The notes under the pieces were generated by a model. The model searched no databases, had not been told where the DNA came from, and saw nothing but the letters and a program-made list of their open reading frames with translations. A DNA stretch of 64,000 bases, from assembly GCA_036186865.1 (NCBI GenBank), contig AP025041.1:40807714-40871713 (forward strand), in the 5' to 3' direction. The stretch comes from Eustoma russellianum. Its lineage: Eukaryota > Streptophyta > Magnoliopsida > Gentianales > Gentianaceae. The position numbers and the translations under genes are program-made. This document shows positions 23,943 to 34,500 of the stretch, one piece after another (the first letter of the stretch is position 1; each line of letters starts with the position of its first letter).

Positions 23943-24826
23943 CAATAGGTATTTGATTAAACACCTTTGTCCTATTACATTCAACTAAGAAGGTAATGGA
24001 TTGTGAAGAAATGAAGTCCGGATGTAAATACTTTTCCTTTCTAGCACGTTGACTTCTCCTAACCTCAGTTGGAGAATCTTGATTTTGAACATCAACACTA
24101 GAAGGATCATTGGAAAAATCTCCAACAATAGGTTCATTCAAATTCCCACTTGTTGAACTTTGATTTGAATCTGTTCTCAAGAATTTATTCTCAAGGAATT
24201 CAACATCTCTAGATTCTACAATCACATTGGATTCTAAATCTAGAATCATATATGCTTTAGAGTTTTTGGCATATCCAATAAAGACACCTTTAAGAGCTCT
24301 TGGCCCCAACTTAGTCCTTTTTGGATCCAAAACTCTATAATAGGCTAGACAACTCCAAACTCTAAGATAACTTAGATTTGGTCTTCGTTTCGAAGTATGG
24401 AGAAACCTTAAACTATTTAGAATGAATTTTATTATGAATATGATAAACATTTAACAAGGCTTCTCCCCACAAATTCTTTGGCAAACCAGAGTTTATTAAC
24501 ATTGCATTTAGCATGTCAACTAAACTTCTATTCTTCCTTTCAGCCAAACCGTTTTGTTGGTGTGTGTACGGAGTACTTTTCTGGTGTATGATACCATTCT
24601 CCTCACAGAATTGATTAAATTCAAGAGGAAAGTATTCACCACCATGATCACTTCTTAGAAATTTGATTTTTAATCCCGATTGATTTTTAACTTCCATTTT
24701 ATAGACTTTGAACATGTCAAAGGCTTCATCTTTATGCCTTAGTAAATATACATAAGTATATCTAGAGGCATCATCAATGAAAGTTATGAAATATCGATTT
24801 TCACCTCGGGTTAAAACACCGTTCAA
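23943..24826 (-). pseudogene. Copia element B integrase core and C-terminus
   Basis: The core reads YFITFIDDASRYTYVYLL, then FLRSDHGGEY and the catalytic glutamate block STPYTHQQNGLAERKNR. A frame change near 24,430 leads into the C-terminal part with LRVWSCLAYYRV and GVFIGYAKNSKAY. The frame stops being pol at 23,943, where the Sirevirus-like element begins. The rest of pol resumes at 13,988 on the far side of that element. Confidence 0.86.
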
Positions 24827-24873
24827 TTCACAAATATCTGAATGAACAAGTTCTAAGAGTTCGGTTTTCTGTT

Positions 24874-25341
24874 CTACTTTCGGAAACGTTTCTTTGTCAT
24901 CTTAGCTTGTATGCATACTTCACATGTTCTTTTGTTTTCATCTTCGCAAGAAATTAAGGCATGCTTAGACATGAATTTAATAGTAGTACTACTAATATGA
25001 GAAAGTCTATCATGGCATAATGAAAAAGAAGAATCAACAGAATAAACACAAAGTGCGGAATTTTTATTAATGCTCAACTTAAACATCACGTCGCAAGCAT
25101 AACCCTTGCCGACAAAGATACCATTCTTGGACAATATAATTTTGTCCCCCTCCATTACAATCTTGAATCCATTCTTACAAACAAGACTAGCAGATACAAG
25201 ATTCTTTGAAATCTCAGGTACATGTAGAACGTTGACTAATAACAACTTCTTACCCAAAGTAAAGTCTAATTCTACACTACCTTTACCCAAGACTTTTATG
25301 GAGATGCGGTTTTCCATCAGAACTTGTTGACTATCATCCAC
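24874..25341 (-). pseudogene. Copia element B protease end and pre-integrase domain
   Basis: Reverse-strand frame of 155 codons carrying VLHVPEISKNLVSASLV, the conserved block after the copia protease. The pre-integrase zinc region follows with H.RLSHIS and CEVCIQAKMTKK. The catalytic DSGA-type motif expected upstream is not clear and a stop lies just before this frame. It is separated from the integrase core by another frame change near 24,850. Confidence 0.82.
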
Positions 25342-25427
25342 AACTCAATAGGTCTTGAAGAAAGCCCTCTTGTTGCATACGTGTACAGTCGCACCCGAAT
25401 CAAACCACCAGTCGTTTGTGATTTCAT

Positions 25428-25795
25428 TCATAGCCATATGAAGTTTCGTACCATACCAACATGCATTCCGAAAACCATTGCTACTAATTGATCGGTCTCA
25501 ATATTTACATGTTTGTTGGTAAGTTGAGAAATACCACCCTGTTTTTGTTTCTTTCGAAACCAAAAGTCCTTCTTGAGGTGTCCTTTCTTGCCACAATTAT
25601 AACATATCTTGCCTTTCTTGGTTTCTGTCTTGTCAATGGATTCAGATAAATCAGAGTTCTTTCTTTTGTTTCCAACCGAACTTTCTGTTTTTCCTTTGAC
25701 ATAATGCACTCTAGGTGCATCATCAGAGACATGTCTCTTTACAAGACTTCTTGTCTCTTTTTCAATTCGCAAATGCTTTTGAAGTTGTTCAAGGA
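25428..25795 (-). pseudogene. Copia element B gag C-terminus with zinc knuckle
   Basis: Gag continues left of the RTE-tail insertion with a basic linker and a nucleic-acid-binding knuckle, CYNCGKKGHLKKDF. The expected CX2CX4HX4C pattern is complete except for the last cysteine, which is phenylalanine here, so zinc binding would be impaired. A degraded protease segment should follow to the left; it begins around 25400 with a stop in the way. Confidence 0.8.
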
Positions 25796-25806
25796 AAAAA
25801 GATTCA

Positions 25807-25809
<3 letters not shown>

Positions 25810-25841
<32 letters not shown>

Positions 25842-25957
25842 GTACCCAGTATATTCCAACGATAGCAAAAGCTATCGTTGGGGTCTCGGGAGGGTAAGTG
25901 ATAGGCAGACAATACCTCTATCCTAAGGGACAAAGAGTCTGCTTCCAGTGAGACGAG
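25810..25957 (-). mobile_element. RTE-type 3' tail (short LINE or SINE insertion) in gag
   Basis: A 148-bp insert on the reverse strand begins with CTCACTGGAAGCAGACTC and ends in a (GAT)n run. It is flanked by 14-base direct repeats with one mismatch, AAAAAGATTCAGTT (25796-25809) and AAAAGGATTCAGTT (25958-25971), as expected for target-primed reverse transcription. The insert is clearly the same sequence as the last 140 bases of the LINE at 32653-34544. It is either a severely 5'-truncated RTE LINE or a SINE using the same tail. Confidence 0.82.
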
Positions 25958-25989
25958 AAAAGGATTCAGTTGAGTGTAGTAATTTCTTC

Positions 25990-26491
25990 CCGTAGTCATT
26001 CAAACTAGGAGGAAGCTTAGCAATTATCCCTCCTACTTGTAATGCCTCAAAAACTTCTACACCCAACTCTTTCAGTTTAGAAACAGTGACCTGCAACTCG
26101 TGCACTTGGTGCATGATTGAAAATTTTTCAATCATCTTAAAATCAAAATATTTAATCACCTGGAATTTATCCACGCCTTGCTTCTCATTGTTGTATTTGA
26201 ACTCCAAGGTGTTCCATATCTCCTTTGGCGATGAAGTTGCCGTAAACAGATCGTAGATACAATCTGATAGATTGTTGAGGATATGCCATCGGCATAGCAT
26301 GTTATTCTCAATACCTCCTCGGAGTCCTCTTCTTGTGGGGTTGGCAAATCCTTCATATTTGGGTCAAGACAGTACCCAATCTGAAGAGCACTTAGGAGGA
26401 ACAACATTTTGTCCTTCCATCTCAAGTAGTTGGTGCCATCAAATCGGTCTAGCTTCATGCTCTCTTGGTTCAAAAATGTCTTTGAATCCAT
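25990..26491 (-). pseudogene. Copia element B gag, N-terminal part, frameshifted
   Basis: The frame starts at a reverse-strand ATG (26491). It reads MKLDRFDGTNYLRWKDKM, the standard copia gag opening (F.G.NY..W...M). After about 60 codons the reading continues in another frame with NNLSDCIYDLF, EIWNTLEFKY and KFQVIKYFDFKM, then LPPSLNDYGKKLLH. This is the UBN2-type gag domain. At least one frameshift lies near 26,290. The reading is cut by the 148-bp insertion at 25810-25957. Confidence 0.8.
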
Positions 26492-26510
26492 CTGAAATAT
26501 TCCTTACGAT

Positions 26511-27198
26511 TGTTATGAAATAAGGAATCAAGAACAAATAACAAGAGAGAATGAAAGAGTAGAAGATTGGCTTGAAGCGTGAGAATCACTTTCCGTAAGG
26601 AATATCTGCCCCTACTAGTTGCTGCAGGATTGTAAGTAAATTTCCTCCTAGGATACAAAAACCAACAATCTCTTATTCTCAGCAAAAGAATAGAGATTCA
26701 ATGAACTTTCAAAAACAAGAGTGATATTGAGTAGGATGAAGAATATAGGATGCTAGTATGAAATAGGTTGCAAGATCTCTTGAGAAATGTGTTTTAACAA
26801 CCTATTTATAAGCTTTCAAACTCCATTCAGATGTTCAAGACCGTTGCATGGTGATTGGGTATGTCACTTGGTGCATAAGTTATGATTCTACATGAAAAGT
26901 CACTTCTGCTGGCACATCGATCGATGTCTCACAGTAAGCTCCAAGACCACTTCGATCTGTCACATCGATCGAAAGTTTCAACTCTGCACCCAGGGTATAT
27001 CGATCAATCGATGTGATCGATCTACGTGACATCGATCGATCTATGTCCGGCAGAATACTCAACTTCATTTTCAAGCCACATGGATCTATCCAACTGATAC
27101 ATGGATCTATCCAAGTCAAGAGTCAAGTTATTCTTGCTTATTCCAACACCAATCCACCTTCATTCTTCATCCCATTGCCTTCACAAACTATTATAACA
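26511..27198 (-). repeat. 5' LTR of copia element B
   Basis: A 688-bp partner of 11138-11908, starting TGTTATGAAATAAGG and ending TTATAACA. It is shorter mainly because the block of ATCGATCGAT-type palindromes has fewer copies. By eye the two differ at something like 8 percent of positions in the first 160 bases. On the reverse strand the LTR is followed almost immediately (19 bases) by the gag start codon, and no primer binding site is visible. Confidence 0.85.
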
Positions 27199-27377
27199 AC
27201 ATCTACTGGCCGACTAGAAGGCCCGAATCCGAGGATCTATCCGGGTGCATCTTTTTAGTTTTTATACATCGTTTTCGTCACATAGTGCTCTATCTGGGTA
27301 TTTTCATCAAATATGAAAATCATTACATGATTATAAATTATCAATATATTAACATGATCTACACTATCAGCATGTGT

Positions 27378-27494
27378 TTCTTATATTGTGAAGTAGCAGT
27401 TGATCGATACAGCTTGATGCAATTTTCATTATAGATCATCGGAAAACAACATGTGTGTTTCTAACACATAGGTATGGTTGTGTATATCCGACTG
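27378..27494 (+). mobile_element. SINE-like fragment (Au/RTE-tail type), partial
   Basis: The stretch from CTTATATTGTGAAGTAGCAG to GGTTGTGTATATCCGAC matches, on the opposite strand, the repeats at 29549-29752, 29932-30128 and 32080-32275. Shared landmarks are GTTGATCGA.A.AGCTTGA and TGTGTTTCTAACACAT. The 3' GTTGTTG tail of the other copies is missing or degraded. Confidence 0.65.
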
Positions 27495-28482
27495 ACGAGA
27501 TACTCAAAGTCACGTTGTTGTGCACTATCAGCATGCATTATCATCATCTATCAATAAATATATTGACAGTTAAACCAAGAACACAAAGAGTGAGATCTAC
27601 AGCAAAATGGCATGATTTTTTATTAATTATTTCTTGAATGGTTTCATTTCACTCTAAATATCGCTCGTGTGCTTTTGTGGCTTTCCCAGTTTTCCTTCTC
27701 TTTAGCGTGTATTTTTCTTTTACTTTAAGTAAATCAATAGTCTAGATTTCCTTCTATCCTGTTTCATTTTTTCTTTCTTTTTGAGAACAGATTTCCTTCT
27801 ATCCTTGGAAAATTAATAAATTTAATGGTAATTCCCTAATTATATTTCCCATGAGATCTGATTTCATTCTTCAAACTTCCCTATTCGTTATTGGTTTCTT
27901 ACCTATCCATTCATCAAAAGTTGTTCACCCTATTTGTTTCCAATTTAACCGCCAAAGTAACTCTTGGGCACTATAATATTAGTGTACTAGATTTTAGTAG
28001 AACGGTTTTTTATTTAAAATGTAAAAGGTCCTTGTTATGTTTTTTCCATGTTTATTTTTCCTTATAATTGTATTTATATAATAGTGATGGAAACACAAAA
28101 AGTGCTATTGAAAATGGACTTACATTTCTAAAAGTAAATTCTTATGCGTGTTCGTTTAGGTAGGCATGTGAGTGTCCAATCTGATCCTTCTTTTTTATAA
28201 AGGGAGTGCCACATGTAGTCTTATTTTTCTGTTTCTTTATAAAACCTGAAATAACTATAAATATTGCTATCCTATATAATAGATTGCGATAAAAATAAAA
28301 ATCACCTAGGAAAAGATTTGGAGTAATTTTAGGTGATATCTCTCATTCATAAAACACTGAAAAGTGGGTAGAAAAATTGGTTCCTTCTGAATCTTTTCCT
28401 TTTTCATGTAACGCCAAATCTGACAACAATTAGAATCTATTCAGGACCATATTTCACTTTTACAAGAACTTACCACTATTAC

Positions 28483-28493
28483 AAATATATACC
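28483..28493 (+). promoter_or_regulatory. Possible TATA box of the subtilase gene
   Basis: AAATATATACC lies about 42-52 bases before the ATG at 28535. The sequence fits a plant TATA box but would leave a very short 5' leader. The region is AT-rich, so the match has limited weight. Confidence 0.35.
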
Positions 28494-28534
28494 TAGAATC
28501 ATCCAAAGTTTATGTGCGCTCACTTTCATCAATC

Positions 28535-31500
28535 ATGGAGAAACCTTGCACATTCTTCTTGTTTCTTCTCCTTATCTCACCTCTGGCATTGTGCCTTGAA
28601 AGACAGGTCCATTTTCTCTAATTGAAATCTCTAAAACCAAAACCATATTGGAAGGGGGAAAAAACCATTATTATGTTTATAATATTTTCGTTATTTTGAA
28701 CTTTTATATATTATTTGCAGGTTTACATAGTGTACTTAGGTGCACATAATGATGAAAGTGCAGTGCATGAAATTGAAGAAAACCACCACTCCTATTTGCT
28801 ATCTGTGAAGGAAAATGAAGAGGCTGCAAAGGCTTCTCTTCTTTACAGTTATAAGAATAGCATCAATGGCTTTGCAGCATTGCTTACTCCTGAAGAAGCC
28901 TCCATACTTTCCAGTAAAGTTTAAATCTTTTCCATAATCTTATGTCTTTATTTAAAGAATTTTCTTTTTCTCATATGAAACATATTTCTTGCAGAGAGAG
29001 ATGAAGTTGTATCAGTTTTCAAAAGCAACCCACAAAAATATACTTTGCAAACAACTAGGTCGTGGGAATTCGCAGGCGTTGAGAAATCTTTGATTTCGAA
29101 AACCTCGGACGAGGATGAAATACTGATCAAGTCTAGGTTTGGTAGAGACGTTATTGTTGGAATAGTTGACAATGGTAACTTGATATTGGTTTTTCTGATA
29201 ATTATAGTTTAGTTTTGATTACTTTGATGTAATTTAGTTGTTATTTGATGTTTAGGTGTGTGGCCAGAATCTAAGAGCTTTTCTGATAAAGGGTTGGGAC
29301 CGATTCCAAAAAGATGGAAAGGAATATGTCAATCCGGAGAAGAATTCAACTCCTCTCACTGTAACAAGTGAGTTCAAACTTCTTAATCTTTTTTTTTTCT
29401 GTACAGACAACTCGAATTATGAGTGTCAATTATAATCTTTTTAATCATGATGCTCTCGAATGACGAAGGTCATCTTTGTAAATAAGTCATCCGGTTAGTC
29501 TTTTTCACATTAGCTGATGATTAGTCGACTGAATGAACTTATACTACCACAACAACAACATTATCTCATTACCTTAGAACCTTAAACCTATGACCTATGG
29601 CGGGTGTGGAAAGTCGGACGTACGCAAGTATATCCATATGTTAGAAACACACAAAGGTTATTTCTCGATGACTCATAATGAAAATTACGTCAAGCTATGT
29701 CGATCAACTGGTATTTCAATATAAAAAGTGCAGCCAATGAACCATAAGAGATACAAGTGTCAATTGAATTCAAAGGAAGTTATACCATAAAGTTTAATAG
29801 AATTTGTCACAAGAGATAGAAGCGTCAAGGAATACACAGGAAGTTATGCTACCTACTTATTGAAATTTCACCAGAGTACGGAAATTCTTACGCCTATCCA
29901 GCCAGACATGCATAATGTTTCTAATTGTATGACAACAACAACAACATTACTCATTGCCTTAGAGGCTCCCGTCTATGGCGGGGTATGAGGGGTCGGATGT
30001 ACGCAACCATACACATGTGTTAGAAACACACAGAGTTTGTTTCTCGATGACCCATAATGATGCGTCAAGCTATGTCGATCAACTGTTACTTCATAATATA
30101 AGAAGCGCAGCCAATCTAGTGAGTCATTTTGCTTTCTACTTGTGTAAGTTGACAAATATTATATAGGTTTGCTAAAATCGTGTGGGTTTTTAACCGAATG
30201 AGATCCTCTAACCCCCCTCCCCGTGACCGCCCACGTGACCGCCCGCTACGTGGCAGCGGAGAGGGATGGTGAGGCTGGATGCGGGTGACCCCCATCCAGC
30301 CTCACCACCCCCTTGCTGCCACGTGGCGGGCGTTCGCGAAGGGGGTGAAGGAGTGGAGGTCAGGCGATCCTGACCCGTTTTTAACCTACAGAAGCATGGA
30401 TCTGGTAAATTTCATTGAAATCGGTTTTCTTTTTATTTAAAGAAAAAGAGAAAAGAATAGAGATATACACGGACAGACAAAAACTACTCACGGGAGTGGT
30501 CTTGTACATGTCCTAATATCAAATTTCCCACTAAGGTTGCAAACTCCAAGTTATAACCAAACGTGTCAACGATGGTCCCATTGGCTATTTTAAACAAATT
30601 CATTAGTTAGAATCTACCGGTTAAATTTGTGTCATCTGTTGAAATTCTTTCATATCCTGATATAATCGTCAGTGGTGGTTAACTCCTCATCCATGGGGCT
30701 AGGCTAAACCCTGGTGTGAAGCCTACCCCTCAAGAGGGAGTGTCTAAGTTCTTTAGGACAATGAGCGCACTTCCTTCTCGCTTTTCATTTGCGGAACAAC
30801 ATATTTCAAAGATGGCACTTGCCTTCATTTGTTTTTGTTTTAATATGGCAACAATAGCAATAGCATTACGAAGAGAATAAAGTTCCCGCCTCGAAATTGT
30901 AGCTCATTTGGTAGCATCTAAGGTTACCGACTAAAATTTTATACCAGAACAGGTCTGAGTTCAAACACATTCTGGACACCAAATCCTAAGCCTCACTTAA
31001 AAAACCATTGAATGATCTGATTTACATCCTCTACGAAGCTCTTTTAAAGTTGGACATTAGAGGCCTCGAGGTACCTTTTGCATCAAAAAAGAAATGGAGT
31101 TCCCCAGTGTCTTTTCCCAGAAGTCGTCCATGTCACCTTAGAGACCATGTCAAGCTCAAACATTTTCTGGACATCAAATCTTAAGTTTCTTATTGAAAAA
31201 ATCTTTGAATAATCTTATTTACATCTTATACGAAACTACTTGAAGCTTGACATTAGTGGCCTCGAGGTACCTTTTGCATAATAAAAAAAATGGAGTTCCT
31301 CAATGTCTTTTCCCAAAAGTTCATGTTTTCTGTGGTGGCGAATTTGACTTTAGAAGATCCTGAATTGTTATGTACTGATAAAGAAATAGGGGTGGGGTGG
31401 GCAAATGTCCTGGCTTGGCCTATTGCTTGGTAGACATCAAAAGAAATTTAAGTTATCATTTTGCTCGATAAATAGATTGTTTTGACCTTTTCAATACATC

Positions 31501-34500
31501 CACATAAAATTTTCGAATTGGAACATGCATACCCCTGATTAATTTATTTTTTACATGAATATTGTTTCCTTACACGCAAGAAATGTTGCTTGGTGTTGGT
31601 AATAATTCAGGTTAGCTTGTCCGTTTCAATGAAACAAAGAAGTCATCTGTGGTGCCATAATTGAATTTTAGCTTTTAGCTATTAACATCTTGTGACCTTC
31701 TATCCTTCCAATGCCCACTATTTTTTTTTTCGTGTCAGTACTTTTAGAGAAAAGATTTGGGCAATTGGATGAACTTGTTTCCAAAAAGAGTATCACAAAT
31801 CCTTCCTAACTATGGCTGACTTCAGGAGAAAAAAGGTAAAGCATTTAGCCAAGAAGTTGAGGATGCCTATTGGATGACGGGATCTTTGGAAAGTGGACAG
31901 TCCAACAGGCAATAAAGTACAAAGAAAAATTTTCTTTTTCAAAAAAAAAAAATCCTTGGAGATGGTCACTATTTCGGTATTGCATTGGCTAGAAGTGGCC
32001 TTTTTCTCTTTCTGGATGAAGTTAGCTCAATCTATTGATTGAGGCCTGGCGTTTCTTCAAAAAAATAAAAAACAAAAAGAGCATTACCTCATTGGCTTAG
32101 AGACTCCTGTTTATAGCGGAGTATGAAGAAGAGGATATACGCAATCATACTCATGTGTTAGAACCATACAGAGGTTGTTTCTCGATGACGCATAATGAAA
32201 ATTGCATCAAGATGTGTCGATCAACTGCTACTTCACAATATAGGAAGAACATCGAATTTAGTGAGTTATTTTTCTTTATTTCATCAATTTTTTAAAGTCA
32301 GGAAATAATGTTTTCTTGACTCGGTTGAAAATAGAAAAATAAAAAACAAAAACAAAGTATAAATAAATAAACAAGTAAAGAACCTTGGTTAAAACAATTG
32401 CTGTGGATGGTGATGTGGCTCACTGCTCAGTGCTGAGTGACCCACTAAAACTGACTGGTCAAAGTCGTCAAACCAAATGATTATGTTAAGACATTCACGG
32501 GCAGACAAATTTGTTTTGGACGAGAGATATGACTAACGTTTTATAAGATTGAGTTAGTCAAGATTGTTTTCAATGATTTACGTCAATAAAATTTGAACAT
32601 TTATGTGTAGTTATTCGATAAAAGATATGTGCCTTAAAATATGCTACAAATATGATATGTTTTATGGTTGTAAATAAGTAAATATTAGACACAAGGAGAG
32701 GTGATGAGAGCACTGAAGAGGATGAGAAGAACTAAAACGGTCGGCCTAGATAACATACCCATTGAGGCGTGGAAGTATTTAGGAGAGGAAGAGGTCCAAT
32801 GGCTAACTACTCTGTTCAACCGTATTTACAAAACAGGGAAGATGCCAGATGAGTGGAGAAAGAGAGTCGTAGTCCCCCTATATAAGAACAAAGGAGACGC
32901 ACAGTGTTGTGAGAACTATAGAGAGTTTAAGTTGCGAAGCCATATCATGAAGTTATGGAAGAGAGTAATTGACACTCGAATTAGGAGAGAAACGCAGGTT
33001 ACAGTGAACCAATTTGGTTTTATGCCAGGAATGTCAACTACGGAAGCAATACACATTCTCAGGAGATTAATGGAGAAGTATAGGGAGAAGAAGCGCAATT
33101 TACATATGATTTTTATCGATCTTGAAAAAGCGTATGATAGTGTGCCACGTAGCCTGATATGGGATAGTCTGGATGCAAGAGGGATCCCTATGAAGTATAT
33201 AGCCATAATTAGAGATATGTATGCTAGGACAAAAACAACCGTTCGCACGCTTGTGGGGAATACAGACATCTTTCCGGTGGAGGTCGGTCTCCATCAAGGG
33301 TTTGCGTTAAGCCCATTTCTTTTTGCAGTTGTCCTTGACGAGTTGTCAAAGCCGATACAGGAGGCAGTGCCGTGGTGTATGCTTTTTGATGACGATATTG
33401 TATTAGTTGCAGAAAGGAGACATACCCTGAGTATGAGACTAGAGCAGTGCAGAGATGTTTTAGAGAGAAAAGGCTTAAAGATTAGTCGTTCTAAGACCGA
33501 GTATCTGCACTGTGACTTCAGCAGCGTAGCAGACAGTGAGGATAGCCAGCTCACCATCGATGGTCAAGTGGTAGCACAGGTAAGTAAGTTTAAGTACCTA
33601 GGATCATTTGTGCAGCAGAATGGCGACATAGATAATGATGTAGCACATCGAGTTCAAGCAGGCTGGTGTAGATGGAGGGCGGCCTCAGGGGTGCTGTGTA
33701 GCAAAAATTTTCCAACTAAATTAAAGAAAAAATTTTATAGGATGGCAGTGCGACCGGCAATGCTATATGGGACAGACTGCTGCACCATCAAGAGGTCACA
33801 ATTACAGAAGATGGAAGTGGCAGAGATGAAGATGTTAAGATGGATGTGTGGGTATACAAGGCTAGACCGAATCAGAAACGAAGTGTTTCGAGAAAGGTTA
33901 GGCGTGGCTAGTATAGCAGATAAGATAAGGGAGGGCGGAATGAGATGGTTTGGGCATGTCAAGCGGAGACAGACAATGGCGTCGGTCAGAGCAATTAAAA
34001 GCCTCATTGTAGAGGGGAACAGGAGTAAAGGTAGACCCAAACTGACTTAGGATAAGCAGATAAGACACGACCTACTAGATTTGCACCTCTCTGAGGACAT
34101 GGTCCAGGATAGGAGTTCATGGAGACATAATATTAAGGTTAACGAGGTATAGGTCATATATATGGACACTTTAGAGTATATTTAGGGACATATATAAGCG
34201 TAGACACTATCTACGCTTTATGTTGACTTTCCACTTGGTTGCGTATGTTATACCGTTGTTTTACATTACATGTACATATACATTTGATGTGTATTTTAAT
34301 ATCAAAAGTCTTTTTTTTGTATTTCTTGAATTTCCTCACTAACACACTAGCACAGCATATCTCTGGTATCATGTCATTTATGCAGGTACATATAGAGCCA
34401 GGGGTCTCACTGGAAGCAGACTCTCTATCCCTTGGGATAGAGATATTGTCTGCCTACCACTTACCCTCCCCAGACCCTAACGATAGCTTTTGTTGTCGTT

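Larger units (their letters stand above)
11138..27198 (-). mobile_element. Decayed Ty1-copia element B, split by a nested element, TSD ACATC
   Basis: A reverse-strand copia element has its LTRs at 11138-11908 and 26511-27198. Both sides carry a perfect 5-bp duplication ACATC (11133-11137 and 27199-27203). Reading leftward from the right LTR come gag, zinc knuckle, protease/pre-integrase, integrase, a gap of 9,954 bp caused by a second element, then RT, RNase H and the 3' LTR. Without the nested copy it would be about 6.1 kb. Several frameshifts and stops, an RTE-tail insertion in gag and diverged LTRs show that it is dead and fairly old. Confidence 0.88.
27204..28534. other. Upstream region of the subtilase gene
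   Basis: About 1.3 kb of AT-rich sequence between element B and the protease start codon. Apart from a SINE-like fragment near its left end, no gene or repeat is evident. It should hold the promoter unless that was separated from the gene by the element B insertion. Confidence 0.5.
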
